Source: Porphyrobacter sp. CACIAM 03H1
GTDB taxonomy: Bacteria > Pseudomonadota > Alphaproteobacteria > Sphingomonadales > Sphingomonadaceae
Length of the DNA stretch: 64,000 bases
NCBI RefSeq assembly: GCF_002215495.1
Contig: NZ_CP021378.1
Location: 1,043,646-1,107,645 of the forward strand
Reading direction: 5' to 3'
Shown: positions 43,711 to 52,121 of the stretch, piece by piece
Numbering within the stretch: position 1 is the first letter of the stretch
Layout of the letters: the number at the start of each line of letters is the position of its first letter
Position numbers and translations under genes: made by a program
Notes under the pieces: model-generated
What the model was told of the DNA's origin: nothing
The model's input: only the letters and a program-made list of their open reading frames with translations
Database searches by the model: none

Positions 43711-45027
43711 ATGCAACTCTCCGCGATCGTCCGTCCCATGCCCTCGCTGGCTGCTCTTGCCGCGGCGCTGCTGCTCGCCGGGCCTGCGGCGGCCCAGCCG
43801 GTGAGCGAGGAACAGGCCGCCGCCACCGCGCGCGCCGCGCTCGAGGCGGCGCCGGTGTTCGACGGGCACAACGACGCCCCGGGGCAGCTGCGCTCGCGCG
43901 AGAACAACCAGATCAACGATTTCGACTTCACCGACACGCTCGACGAGCACGAACACGCCGAGGGCGCGGCGGGCAGCCCCATGCACACCGATCTCAACCG
44001 CCTGCGCGAAGGCAAGGTGGGGGCGCAGTTCTGGTCGGTCTACGTTCCCCACAATGCCGACGAGGCCAAGGCGGTGCAGGAGACGATCGAGCAGATCGAC
44101 GTCACCAAGCGCCTGATCGCGCGCTATCCCGATGCCCTGCGCTATGCGCTGACCGCCGACGAGGTGGAGCGCGCGATGCGCGAGGGCCGGATCGCCTCCT
44201 TGCTGGGGATGGAGGGCGGCTATTCGATCGGCTCCAACCTCGGCGTTCTGCGCCAGTTCCACGCGATGGGCGCGCGCTACATGACGCTCACCCACAATTC
44301 CAACATCCCCTGGGCGGATTCGGCGACCGATGCGCCGAAGCACGACGGGCTGACCGATTTCGGCAAGGACGTGGTGCGCGAGATGAACCGGCTGGGGATG
44401 CTGGTCGATCTCAGCCATGTCAGCGAGGCGACGATGATGGACGCGCTCGACGTGGCGCGGGTGCCGGTGATCTTCAGCCATTCCGGCGCACGGGGCGTGA
44501 CCGGCCACCCGCGCAACGTGCCCGATTCTGTGCTGAAGCGCCTGCCCGAGAACGGGGGCGTGGTGATGGTGGTCGCCCTGCCGCGCTTCATCAACGAGAA
44601 GGTGCGCCTGTGGGACGCCCGGCGCGCGGGCGTCATCGCGGCGGCTCGGGTCGAGCACCTCGGCAATCCCGCGGCGGCGGCCAAGGCGGTGGAGGCGTGG
44701 GTCGCCGCCAATCCTGAGCCCAAGGCCAGCATCAAGGATGTCGCCGACCACATCGACCACATACGCAAGGTGGCGGGCGTCGAGCATATCGGCATCGGCG
44801 GCGATTACGACGGGATGCCGACCGGCCCTGTCGGCATGGAGGACGTGCGCGGCTACCCCGCGCTGTTCACCGAGCTCGCGCGTCGCGGCTATTCGCAGGC
44901 CGAGCTGGAGATGATTGCAAGCCGCAACATCCTGCGCGTCATGCGCGCTGCCGAGGCCCATGCCGCGCGCGCGGCAGGCGAGCCGCCGATAGAGACGCTG
45001 ATCGGCGCGCCCGCCGCTGCGCCGTGA
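43711..45027 (+). CDS. Membrane dipeptidase (M19 family), exported
   Basis: A 438-residue zinc peptidase of the renal dipeptidase family, cleaving dipeptides (including some D-containing ones). The signal peptide (MPSLAALAAALLLAGPAAA) is clear. Zinc ligands and active site: VFDGHNDAPGQLR (H-x-D), GMEGGYSIGSNL (Glu), VDLSHVSEATM, VIFSHSGAR, and the Arg/Asp segment GIGGDYDGMP near the C-terminus. Starts at 43711 and 43738 are both plausible. It would recycle peptides or D-amino acids in the periplasm. Confidence 0.9.
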   Translation: MQLSAIVRPMPSLAALAAALLLAGPAAAQPVSEEQAAATARAALEAAPVFDGHNDAPGQLRSRENNQINDFDFTDTLDEHEHAEGAAGSPMHTDLNRLREGKVGAQFWSVYVPHNADEAKAVQETIEQIDVTKRLIARYPDALRYALTADEVERAMREGRIASLLGMEGGYSIGSNLGVLRQFHAMGARYMTLTHNSNIPWADSATDAPKHDGLTDFGKDVVREMNRLGMLVDLSHVSEATMMDALDVARVPVIFSHSGARGVTGHPRNVPDSVLKRLPENGGVVMVVALPRFINEKVRLWDARRAGVIAAARVEHLGNPAAAAKAVEAWVAANPEPKASIKDVADHIDHIRKVAGVEHIGIGGDYDGMPTGPVGMEDVRGYPALFTELARRGYSQAELEMIASRNILRVMRAAEAHAARAAGEPPIETLIGAPAAAP

Positions 45028-45189
45028 TCAGTGCGCCGCGCGGGCGAGCGCGGGGATGATCCAGACGAGGCTCATCGCGATGACCGCGAAGCCGAGGCTG
45101 AAGCCCAGCACGTAGCGCAGGCCGGTGTTGCTCACCGCCCCGCGTGCGGCTTCGTCGTTGATGCGGATCGATTCCCTCGGATCTGCCAT
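45028..45189 (-). CDS. Small single-span membrane protein (53 residues), paralog of the next
   Basis: Not listed among long ORFs but well supported: ATG at 45189 with an AGGGGAGAGCGAGA ribosome-binding site, one N-terminal polar part (IRINDEAARGAVSNTG) and one transmembrane helix (LRYVLGFSLGFAVIAMSLVW). It aligns along its length with the first part of the protein encoded at 45275-45598 (see there), so the two are duplicates. A perfect palindrome sits in its promoter region. Function unknown. Confidence 0.65.
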   Translation of the reverse strand: MADPRESIRINDEAARGAVSNTGLRYVLGFSLGFAVIAMSLVWIIPALARAAH

Positions 45190-45214
45190 TCTCGCTCTCC
45201 CCTGTTATTGCCTT

Positions 45215-45241
45215 ACGTTACGGAAACATGTTCCGTAACGT
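45215..45241. promoter_or_regulatory. 11-bp perfect inverted repeat (operator-like) upstream of the small membrane protein gene
   Basis: ACGTTACGGAA (45215-45225) and TTCCGTAACGT (45231-45241) around ACATG. It lies 26-52 bp upstream of the 53-residue gene and downstream of its paralog, both on the minus strand. It has no T-run, so it reads better as a dimeric repressor site (TetR-like) than as a terminator. Confidence 0.6.
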
Positions 45242-45274
45242 CAATCAAAGCAGGAGGAGCGGAATGGTTCCCCG

Positions 45275-45598
45275 TCAGTCGGTGCCCGGTCCCGTGCCGG
45301 TCGGAGTGGCGGCGGGGGTTTCGGCGGGCTCGGTGGTCCCGGGGGCGATGAGATCGGCCTGCTCGGCGAGGTCTTCCTCGCCCTGCGCCTGTTCGCGCGC
45401 GGCCTCGATGCGGCCGGTGCTGGTGCCTTCGCTTTCCACCGGACCCTCGGTCAGCGCGCCGGTCACCCAGATGACGGTCAGCGCGACGATCGCGAGGGTG
45501 AGGCTGATCAGCAGCACCCAGCGCACGACGCCCTCGTTACTGCCGCCCTTGGCATCGGTCTCGTCGATGCGGGTTGCGCGGCGGTCTGGTCGGGGCAT
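45275..45598 (-). CDS. Small membrane protein with extended C-terminal tail (107 residues), paralog of the previous
   Basis: ATG at 45598 after CAGGAGACGCCC. The N-terminal RIDETDAKGGSNEGVVRW and the helix VLLISLTLAIVALTVIW align with IRINDEAARGAVSNTGLRY and VLGFSLGFAVIAMSLVW of the 53-residue protein; the C-terminal third adds an acidic, Pro/Thr-rich, probably periplasmic tail (EDLAEQADLIAPGTTEPAETP). One duplicated gene pair is the simplest reading. Function unknown; sigma-factor- or stress-linked small membrane proteins are a possibility. Confidence 0.62.
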   Translation of the reverse strand: MPRPDRRATRIDETDAKGGSNEGVVRWVLLISLTLAIVALTVIWVTGALTEGPVESEGTSTGRIEAAREQAQGEEDLAEQADLIAPGTTEPAETPAATPTGTGPGTD

Positions 45599-45709
45599 GG
45601 GCGTCTCCTGCTCGGGTAAGGGCAGGGCACTACGCGCGCGCGCGCGCCGGAGTTCACCGGCGAGGGACAGGGCGGGGTGCAAACGCGCCGGAACGATCCG
45701 GCTGGCGCC

Positions 45710-46546
45710 TCAGTCGCGCAGCAGCTCGTTGATGCCGGTCTTGGAGCGGGTCTGGGCGTCGACCGTCTTGACGATCACCGCGCAGTAGAGGCTCGGCCCC
45801 ATGGTGCCGTCGGGCAGGGGCTTGCCGGGCATCGATCCGGGAACGACCACCGCATAGGGCGGCACTTCGCCCATGTAGACCTTCCCGGTGGCGCGGTCGA
45901 CGATCTTGGTCGAGGCGCCAAGATAGACGCCCATCGAGAGCACCGCGCCCTCGCCCACGCGCACGCCCTCGGCCACCTCAGCGCGCGCGCCGATGAAGGC
46001 GTTGTCGCCGATGATCACGGGTTCGGCCTGGAGCGGTTCGAGCACGCCGCCGATCCCCGCTCCGCCCGAGATGTGGACGTTGGCGCCGATCTGCGCGCAG
46101 GAGCCGACCGTCGCCCAGGTGTCGATCATGGTGTTCTCGCCGACATAAGCGCCGATGTTGACGAAACTCGGCATCAGCACGACGCCTTTGGAGATATGCG
46201 CCCCGCGCCGCACCACTGCGCCCGGAACCACGCGGAAGCCCGCGTCCTTGAAGCGGTTCTCGCCCCAGCCGGCGAACTTCAGCGGCACCTTGTCATAGGC
46301 CGGTGCCCCGGCCGCGCCGCCTTCCATCACGCGGTTGTCGTTGAGCCGGAAGCTCAGGAGCACCGCCTTCTTGAGCCACTGGTTGACCTGCCAGCCGCCG
46401 TTGCCGTCGGGCTGGGCGACGCGCGCCTCGCCGCAATCGAGCAGGGCCAGCGCATCGGCGACCGCATGGCGCACCTCGTGCCCCGGGGTGATCTCGGCGC
46501 GGTTCTCCCACGCGGCTTCGATGGCGGCGATCAGGTCGTCATGCAT
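45710..46546 (-). CDS. dapD: 2,3,4,5-tetrahydropyridine-2,6-dicarboxylate N-succinyltransferase
   Basis: The acyltransferase of lysine and meso-diaminopimelate synthesis, 278 residues. The left-handed parallel beta-helix with hexapeptide turns is evident ([59 protein letters not shown]), as is the N-terminal domain ([14 protein letters not shown]). The C-terminal helix ([13 protein letters not shown]) is intact. It stands alone here; other dap genes are not in the window. Confidence 0.96.
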   Translation of the reverse strand: MHDDLIAAIEAAWENRAEITPGHEVRHAVADALALLDCGEARVAQPDGNGGWQVNQWLKKAVLLSFRLNDNRVMEGGAAGAPAYDKVPLKFAGWGENRFKDAGFRVVPGAVVRRGAHISKGVVLMPSFVNIGAYVGENTMIDTWATVGSCAQIGANVHISGGAGIGGVLEPLQAEPVIIGDNAFIGARAEVAEGVRVGEGAVLSMGVYLGASTKIVDRATGKVYMGEVPPYAVVVPGSMPGKPLPDGTMGPSLYCAVIVKTVDAQTRSKTGINELLRD

Positions 46547-46574
46547 GGGCGGTCTCCAAGAAACATCACCGACC

Positions 46575-46665
46575 CCGTTCGTCCTGAGCTTGTCGAAGGA
46601 CTGTCCTTCTTCTTCACCGGTGCAGGAAGGGAAGTGCAGCCCTTCGACAAGCTCAGGGCGAACGG
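46575..46665. repeat. Repeat family B relative (91 bp), DapD upstream
   Basis: CCGTTCGTCCTGAGCTTGTC at one end and the inverted GACAAGCTCAGGGCGAACGG at the other. The ends resemble family B but the inner core (CTTCGACAAGCTCAGG) is that of a widespread bacterial intergenic repeat. It lies between dapD and the phosphotransferase gene. Confidence 0.8.
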
Positions 46666-46720
46666 AAGTGGGAGTGCATTGCGGGCCGCTTAGCCTTGAG
46701 GCCGAAACTCGGCAAGCGGC

Positions 46721-47803
46721 TTACGCGGGCATCCCTGCCGCCAATGCGAACTGGTAGGCCCGTTCGGCCAGCGGCCGCACCCGGTCGCTCATCGCCTTGG
46801 CATGGGCGCTGGAGGCGGTGCCGTCGATCACGCGCTTCTTGATGCCCTGCATGATCCCGGCGAGGCGGAACAGGTTATAGGCGAAGTACCAGTCCATCGG
46901 CGGCACCGGATAGCCGGTGCGCGCGACGTAGCGTTCCACCGCCTCCTCCTGGCTCGGGATGCCGAGCGCCTCGAGATCCAGCCCCAGCAGCCCGGCGCGG
47001 CCATCGGCGGGGTTGTGCCAGTTGAGCATGAGGTAGCTGAAGTCCGCGATCGGATCGCCCAGCGTCGAGAGCTCCCAGTCGAGCACCGCGATGATGCGGG
47101 GTTCGGTCTTGTGGAAGATCACGTTGTCGAGGCGATAGTCGCCATGCACCACGCTCGAGGCATTCTGGGGCGGGATGGTCTGCGGCAGCCATTCGATGAG
47201 CCGCTCCATCTCGGGCATGTGCTCGGTCTCGGAAAGCTTGTACTGCTTGGTCCAGCGGGTGATCTGGCGCGCGCAGTAATCGGTGGGCTTGCCGTAATCG
47301 CCCATGCCGATCTCATCGGGCTTGTTGAGGTGGAGATCGGCCATCGTGTCGATCAGCGCGTGGTAATGCGCGCGGCGTTCCTCGGGCGAGAGGCCGGGCA
47401 GGGCGCCGTTCCACAGCGAACGGCCATCGGCCATGCTCATCACGAAGAACTTCGATCCGATCACGTCCACATCCTCGCACAGGCCATAGGTGCGGGGGAC
47501 GGGGAAGCCGGTGGGGTAGAGTCCGGTCATCGCCGCATATTCGCGGTCGACCGCGTGGGCCGACGGGAGCAGCTTGCCGAAGGGCTGGCGGCGCAGGACG
47601 TAGGAGGCGCCCGGGGTGTCGATCCGGTAGGTCGGGTTCGACTGGCCGCCCTTGAACTTGGTGTAGCTGATCGGACCTGCGAAGCCCTCGACATTGGCCT
47701 CGAACCAGCGGGTCAGCGAAGCAAGGTCGAGCGCGTCCTTCTCGGTCACTTCGACCGTGCCGACCATTTCCTTGTCGAAATCGATCTGGGGAGCGTCTGT
47801 CAT
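46721..47803 (-). CDS. Phosphotransferase of the APH/ACAD10-11 type
   Basis: A 360-residue kinase of the aminoglycoside-phosphotransferase fold. The N-lobe (GQSNPTYRIDTPGASYVLRRQP) and the catalytic loop VVHGDYRLDNVIF (H-x-D-x4-N) with AVLDWELS for the metal site are complete. The family includes the kinase domain of human ACAD10/11 and the bacterial LvaA, which phosphorylate 4-hydroxyacyl-CoA. Adjacent to an alcohol dehydrogenase and an acyl-CoA dehydrogenase here, a role in 4-hydroxyacid or fatty acyl catabolism is likely; antibiotic resistance is not. The ATG at 47803 shares its first base with the last base of the upstream stop (TGATG). Confidence 0.85.
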   Translation of the reverse strand: MTDAPQIDFDKEMVGTVEVTEKDALDLASLTRWFEANVEGFAGPISYTKFKGGQSNPTYRIDTPGASYVLRRQPFGKLLPSAHAVDREYAAMTGLYPTGFPVPRTYGLCEDVDVIGSKFFVMSMADGRSLWNGALPGLSPEERRAHYHALIDTMADLHLNKPDEIGMGDYGKPTDYCARQITRWTKQYKLSETEHMPEMERLIEWLPQTIPPQNASSVVHGDYRLDNVIFHKTEPRIIAVLDWELSTLGDPIADFSYLMLNWHNPADGRAGLLGLDLEALGIPSQEEAVERYVARTGYPVPPMDWYFAYNLFRLAGIMQGIKKRVIDGTASSAHAKAMSDRVRPLAERAYQFALAAGMPA

Positions 47804-48891
47804 CAGTCGAACACCACCACCGTGCGCGCGGAATGGCCGGCGCGCATCGTGTTGAAGCCTTCGTTCACCGCCTCGAGCGGGATGCGCTCGGCGATGATCG
47901 TGTCGAGATCGAGGAGGCCGCGCAGGTAGAAGTCGACAAGCCGCGGCAGATCGACGGGGAAGTGGTTCATCCCCATCAGCGCGCCCATCAGCTTCTTGCC
48001 GCCGAGAAGGTCAAAAGCGGACAACCCGACCTTGCAATCGAGCGGCATCATGCCGAGGATCACCGCCGTCCCGCCGCGCCGGAGCGAGGCCACGGCGAGG
48101 TCTGCCGAGGCTTGCCGCCCGACCGCCTCGATCCCCCAGTCCACCCCGCCGTTCGAGATGGCGATGATCTGCTTGGCCGCATCATCGGCCAGCGCGTCGA
48201 CCGTGTGGGTCGCGCCCAGCACCTTGGCGAGCTCGCGCTTTTCGGGGAGCGGATCGGCGGCGATGATCTTGCCCGCGCCGGCGATCTTCGCGGCGTTCAC
48301 CACCGCGAGGCCCACCCCGCCGCAGCCGACCACCAGCACGGTTTCGCCGGGCGTCACCTTGCAGGCGTTGAAGATCGTCCCCGCGCCGGTCGTCACCGCG
48401 CAGCCGAGCAGGGCGGCGCGGTCGAAGGGCATGTCCTTGTCGATCGCGACGCAGGCGTGCTCATGGATCAGCATCTGCTCGGACAGGGCCGAGAGGTTGA
48501 GCATCTGGTTGACCGGCGATCCGTCGGCAAAGGCGATGCGCGAGGCATCGCCCTTCTGGCGCCGGGTGTCGCCGCCGAGGCACAGCGCCATGCGGCCGGT
48601 GACGCAGAACTCGCAATGCCCGCAGAAGGCCGAAAGGCAGGAAACGACGTGATCGCCGGGCTTGACCGTGCGCACCTCGGAGCCGACCGCACGCACCACG
48701 CCCGCCGCCTCGTGCCCCGGAATGCAGGGCAGGGCGTGGGGGTAGTGCCCGTCGATGAAATGCAGGTCCGAATGGCACAGGCCGCAGGCCTTGGTGTCGA
48801 TCAGGACCTCGTGCGGGCCGGGTTCGGCATAGGTCACTTCGGCGATGCGAAGGCCCTGGCCGGGTGCTTCGAGAATGGCGGCTTTTGCCAT
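47803..48891 (-). CDS. Zinc-dependent alcohol dehydrogenase (class III-like)
   Basis: A 362-residue medium-chain dehydrogenase with all zinc sites: GLCHSDLHFIDG (catalytic Cys), GHEAAGVV, the structural set CGHCEFCVTGRMALC and the NAD loop VGCGGVGLAVV. The insert pattern resembles class III/long-chain or benzyl-type ADHs. Because it lies immediately upstream of the kinase (TGATG overlap) and near acyl-CoA dehydrogenases, it may oxidise an alcohol of the same pathway. Starts with MAKAAILEAPGQG. It is preceded by a family B repeat. Confidence 0.88.
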   Translation of the reverse strand: MAKAAILEAPGQGLRIAEVTYAEPGPHEVLIDTKACGLCHSDLHFIDGHYPHALPCIPGHEAAGVVRAVGSEVRTVKPGDHVVSCLSAFCGHCEFCVTGRMALCLGGDTRRQKGDASRIAFADGSPVNQMLNLSALSEQMLIHEHACVAIDKDMPFDRAALLGCAVTTGAGTIFNACKVTPGETVLVVGCGGVGLAVVNAAKIAGAGKIIAADPLPEKRELAKVLGATHTVDALADDAAKQIIAISNGGVDWGIEAVGRQASADLAVASLRRGGTAVILGMMPLDCKVGLSAFDLLGGKKLMGALMGMNHFPVDLPRLVDFYLRGLLDLDTIIAERIPLEAVNEGFNTMRAGHSARTVVVFD

Positions 48892-48903
48892 CAGAAATAC
48901 TTT

Positions 48904-48971
48904 CCGTTCGGTTCGAGCGAAGTCGAGAACCGTTCGTGCCAGCGTGTCTCGACTTCGCTCGACACGAACGG
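48904..48971. repeat. Repeat family B (68 bp), copy 3
   Basis: CCGTTCGGTTCGAGCGAAGT at the left and the inverted ACTTCGCTCGACACGAACGG at the right; nearly identical to copy 1 (19468-19535). It separates the alcohol dehydrogenase from the acyl-CoA dehydrogenase gene. Confidence 0.88.
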
Positions 48972-49000
48972 TTTTCAGTTACGGTGTCAGCACGCGCCTA

Positions 49001-50335
49001 TCAGCGCGCCACGCCCATGTCGCCCGAGCTGAAGCTCTGCGGCTCGGCGGCCCGCCCGTGATCGCCGCGCAGGGCGTTGGCGGTGGGGCCGGGGCGGGGT
49101 GCGTGCTTGGCGAACTCCATGTGCGCGATCGAGCGGGCGTGGACCTCGTCCGGCCCGTCGGCAAGGCGCAAGGTGCGCTGGTTGGCATAGCTCTTGGCGA
49201 GGCCGTAGTCTTCCGACACGCCGCCGCCGCCATGCGCCTGGATCGCGTCGTCGATGATGCGCAGCGCCATGTTCGGCGCCTGCACCTTGATCATCGCGAT
49301 TTCCTGCTTCGCCGCCTTGTTGCCGACCTTGTCCATCATGTCGGCGGCCTTGAGGCACAGGAGGCGGGTCATCTCGATGTCGATGCGGGCGCGCGCGACG
49401 CGCTCCTCCCAGACCGAGTGCTTGTAGACCGGCTTGCCGAAGGCCTCGCGCTCCTGGAGGCGGCGGCACATCTTCTCCAGCGCCTCTTCCGCCGCGCCGA
49501 TGGTGCGCATGCAGTGGTGGATGCGGCCCGGCCCGAGGCGCCCCTGCGCGATCTCGAAGCCGCGCCCTTCGCCCAGCAGCATGTTGGTGACGGGGACGCG
49601 CACGTCCTTCATCTCGACTTCCATGTGGCCGTGGGGGGCATCGTCATAGCCGAAGACGGGCAGGTGGCGGATGATGTTCACGCCGGGGGTGTCGATCGGC
49701 ATCAGCACCATCGACTGCTGGGCGTGGCGCTGGGCGTTGAAGTCGGTCTTGCCCATCACGATCGCGACCTTGCAGCGCGGATCGCCGAGGCCCGACGACC
49801 ACCACTTGCGCCCGTTGATGACGTAGTGATCGCCGTCACGCTCGATGCGGGTCTCGATGTTCGTCGCGTCCGAGGAAGCGGTGTAGGGCTCGGTCATCAG
49901 GAAGGCCGAACGGATCTCGCCGTTCATCAGCGGGCGGAGCCACTCCTCCTTCTGCTCGCGGGTGCCGTAACGGTGGAACACCTCCATGTTGCCGGTGTCG
50001 GGCGCGGAGCAGTTGAACACTTCCGAGGCCCAGCCGATGCGGCCCATTTCCTCGGCGCACAGCGCATATTCGAGGTTGGTGAGGCCCGGCCCGTCGAATT
50101 CGAAGGTGTCGTCGACATGGTGGTGGCTGTCGTTGCGCGGCGGCATGAAGAGGTTCCAGATGCCCGCTTCCTTGGCGAGCTTCTTCTTGTCCTCGATGAT
50201 CTGGATCACCTTCCAGCGGTCGCCCTCGAGGTCCTGCTGCTTGTAGGTGTCCATGTTCGGCCGCACATGCGTCTCGATGAAGTCGCGCACGCGGTTGCGC
50301 CAGTAGACCTGGCGTTCGGTGGGTTCGAAATCCAT
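49001..50335 (-). CDS. Acyl-CoA dehydrogenase family protein (ACAD11-like)
   Basis: A 444-residue FAD enzyme that forms the alpha,beta double bond of an acyl-CoA. It has the FAD/acyl-CoA segments [64 protein letters not shown] and [32 protein letters not shown], the last carrying the C-terminal helix with the catalytic region. The architecture (longer N-terminus starting [13 protein letters not shown]) resembles ACAD11-type proteins. Together with the kinase and alcohol dehydrogenase it probably forms a catabolic unit. Function of the exact substrate is inferred. Confidence 0.88.
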   Translation of the reverse strand: MDFEPTERQVYWRNRVRDFIETHVRPNMDTYKQQDLEGDRWKVIQIIEDKKKLAKEAGIWNLFMPPRNDSHHHVDDTFEFDGPGLTNLEYALCAEEMGRIGWASEVFNCSAPDTGNMEVFHRYGTREQKEEWLRPLMNGEIRSAFLMTEPYTASSDATNIETRIERDGDHYVINGRKWWSSGLGDPRCKVAIVMGKTDFNAQRHAQQSMVLMPIDTPGVNIIRHLPVFGYDDAPHGHMEVEMKDVRVPVTNMLLGEGRGFEIAQGRLGPGRIHHCMRTIGAAEEALEKMCRRLQEREAFGKPVYKHSVWEERVARARIDIEMTRLLCLKAADMMDKVGNKAAKQEIAMIKVQAPNMALRIIDDAIQAHGGGGVSEDYGLAKSYANQRTLRLADGPDEVHARSIAHMEFAKHAPRPGPTANALRGDHGRAAEPQSFSSGDMGVAR

Positions 50336-50426
50336 GCGGAGGTTCCTCTCTCGTCCTTAAATGCAATCGAATCTGGTTTCACCGTGGCAGAGGCTTCGCG
50401 AGCCGCCAAGCTCTCTTTTATGCGCC

Positions 50427-51920
50427 TCACGCGCCGATCGAATGGCCCTCCGGATCGGCGCGGGCGGCCTCGTCGAGCGGGCTGGCGGCAGCGCCGGTGC
50501 GGCGGTGCGCCAGCCTCCCGAGCCGGGCCTCGTGCTCGGTCCGGCTGATCGGGAAACGCGCGAGCCAGAAGGCCGCGACCAGCGACAGCACCACGCCGGC
50601 AGCGGCAAATCCGAGCACCAGACGGGTGAGCACGTCCCCTGTCACCTCGGCCGGGGCGGCGTTGCCGGGCAGCTGCGAGAAGGCGATGATCTGCCCCGTC
50701 AGGAAGATGCCGAGCCCGGTGGCGCATTTCTGAATCAGCCAGTTGCCCGAATAGAACGCCGCCTCGGCGCGGCGGTGCGTGCGTTCCTCGAAAGCCTCGA
50801 CGATCTCGGCGATCATCGAGGTCGCCGACACCATCGAGACCACGCCGAGCGTGTTGCCGAACATGAGGCAGGCGAAAAAGCCGAAGGTCGAGGCGTAGCT
50901 GCCCACCTCCGGCCAGGCGCCGGCGAGGAACAGCGCATAGGGCACGAAGCCGACCGCCGCCCCTGCCACCGCCGTGATGGCAGCGGTGTGCGCCTTGCCG
51001 AAGCGGCGGTGCAGCGGGCCGATCACCATGAACATCAGCACCACCGAGGCGAACAGCACGAAGGGGTAGAGCACCAGCTGCTCGCGCGTCAGTCGCCAGA
51101 CGAACAGGTTGAGGTAGTTCGAGATCGAGAACAGCAGCCCCTGGTTGACATAGGCGGCGACCGCGCCGGCCGCGAGGATCAGGAAGCTGCGTTCGGAAAA
51201 GGCCTCGACGATTTCGGAGAAGGCGACCTTCAGCGAGAAGGGCGGCGGCTTGTGGTCGGGCAGGCGCGCCAGCAGCCGGTGCTGCCCTGCCGCCGAGCCG
51301 ATCACCGAGACTGCCATCAGGCACGCGCCGAAGATCCCGAAGGCGAAATAGCCGTCGCGGTCGAGCATGCCCTCGGCCCCCGGCATGAACACGGTATAGG
51401 CCAGCACCATCATGCCCAGCCCGCCGATCCATGCGGCGAGCGCGCGGTAGCGGAACAGGGTGGTGCGCTCGTCGTAGTCCTGCGTGATCTCGGGCACGAG
51501 GCTGATCGAGGGCACCTCGCAGGCCGAAAGCAGCAGGCGCACGACAATCGCGATGCCGACGAGCCCGAGGAAACTCGGCTCCGCCCCGGCAGGCGGGCTC
51601 CACATCAGCGCCCAGGCGAGGGCAAGCGGGACGGGCGCGGCATAGAGCCACGGCAGGCGCCGGCCCCAGGCGGTGTAGGTCCGGTCGGAAAGGTTGCCGA
51701 TCAGCGGATCGACCAGCGCGTCGACCAGCAGCGCGATCAGCAGCGCAAGGCTGACCAGCCCCGCGTCCATGCCCAGCACCTGATTGTAGTAGATCAGCAG
51801 GAAGAACGAGAAGCCGTTGTCCTTGACCCCGAAGGCGACGGCGCCCGCGCCGTGCACCAGCCGAAGGCGCAGCGGCAAGGGATCGGGCGCAGCCGTCACG
51901 AGGCCCTGCTCCGCGAGCAT
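50427..51920 (-). CDS. GPH-type (MelB-like) sugar/organic-solute:cation symporter
   Basis: A 497-residue membrane carrier of the glycoside-pentoside-hexuronide family, 12 predicted spans. The early helix loop LIALLVDALVDPLIGNLSDRTYTAWGRRLPW is the GPH signature with cation-binding Asp residues, and the middle loop holds DHKPPPFSLK. In acyl-CoA clusters such carriers often take up glycosides or steroid-like compounds. The ATG at 51920 was used; its ribosome-binding site is unclear (GGGAGAGAGAG lies about 30 bp ahead). A far longer open frame upstream is antisense to the next gene and not real. Confidence 0.85.
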   Translation of the reverse strand: MLAEQGLVTAAPDPLPLRLRLVHGAGAVAFGVKDNGFSFFLLIYYNQVLGMDAGLVSLALLIALLVDALVDPLIGNLSDRTYTAWGRRLPWLYAAPVPLALAWALMWSPPAGAEPSFLGLVGIAIVVRLLLSACEVPSISLVPEITQDYDERTTLFRYRALAAWIGGLGMMVLAYTVFMPGAEGMLDRDGYFAFGIFGACLMAVSVIGSAAGQHRLLARLPDHKPPPFSLKVAFSEIVEAFSERSFLILAAGAVAAYVNQGLLFSISNYLNLFVWRLTREQLVLYPFVLFASVVLMFMVIGPLHRRFGKAHTAAITAVAGAAVGFVPYALFLAGAWPEVGSYASTFGFFACLMFGNTLGVVSMVSATSMIAEIVEAFEERTHRRAEAAFYSGNWLIQKCATGLGIFLTGQIIAFSQLPGNAAPAEVTGDVLTRLVLGFAAAGVVLSLVAAFWLARFPISRTEHEARLGRLAHRRTGAAASPLDEAARADPEGHSIGA

Positions 51921-52079
51921 GCCGCCAGACCGAATCCGGTCAATCTCTCTCTCCCTTTTTTCGGTTGCGAACCTAGACCGATTGGCCGGTCCGTCAATCC
52001 GCGCGCGCCTGACGCTACGGCATCGCGCCCGCTGCCCGGCCTGCGCGAAGGACGCTTGCAGGGGCGTGCAAATTGCTCC

Positions 52080-52094
52080 TAACGTAAGCGTCAA
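52080..52094 (+). promoter_or_regulatory. LiuR-like candidate operator before an acyl-CoA dehydrogenase gene
   Basis: TAACGTAAGCGTCAA (reverse complement TTGACGCTTACGTTA) resembles MerR-family LiuR sites found upstream of branched-chain and fatty acid breakdown genes. It ends 28 bp before the start of the dehydrogenase gene at 52122, within the expected promoter spacer. Confidence 0.4.
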
Positions 52095-52121
52095 GCGAGA
52101 GACGAGAGAGGAGAGTCGGTC

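Noticed and set aside
46721..47803. Aminoglycoside resistance gene
   Set aside because: The kinase fold is right, but gene context and sequence style match ACAD10/11-type kinases, not resistance enzymes.
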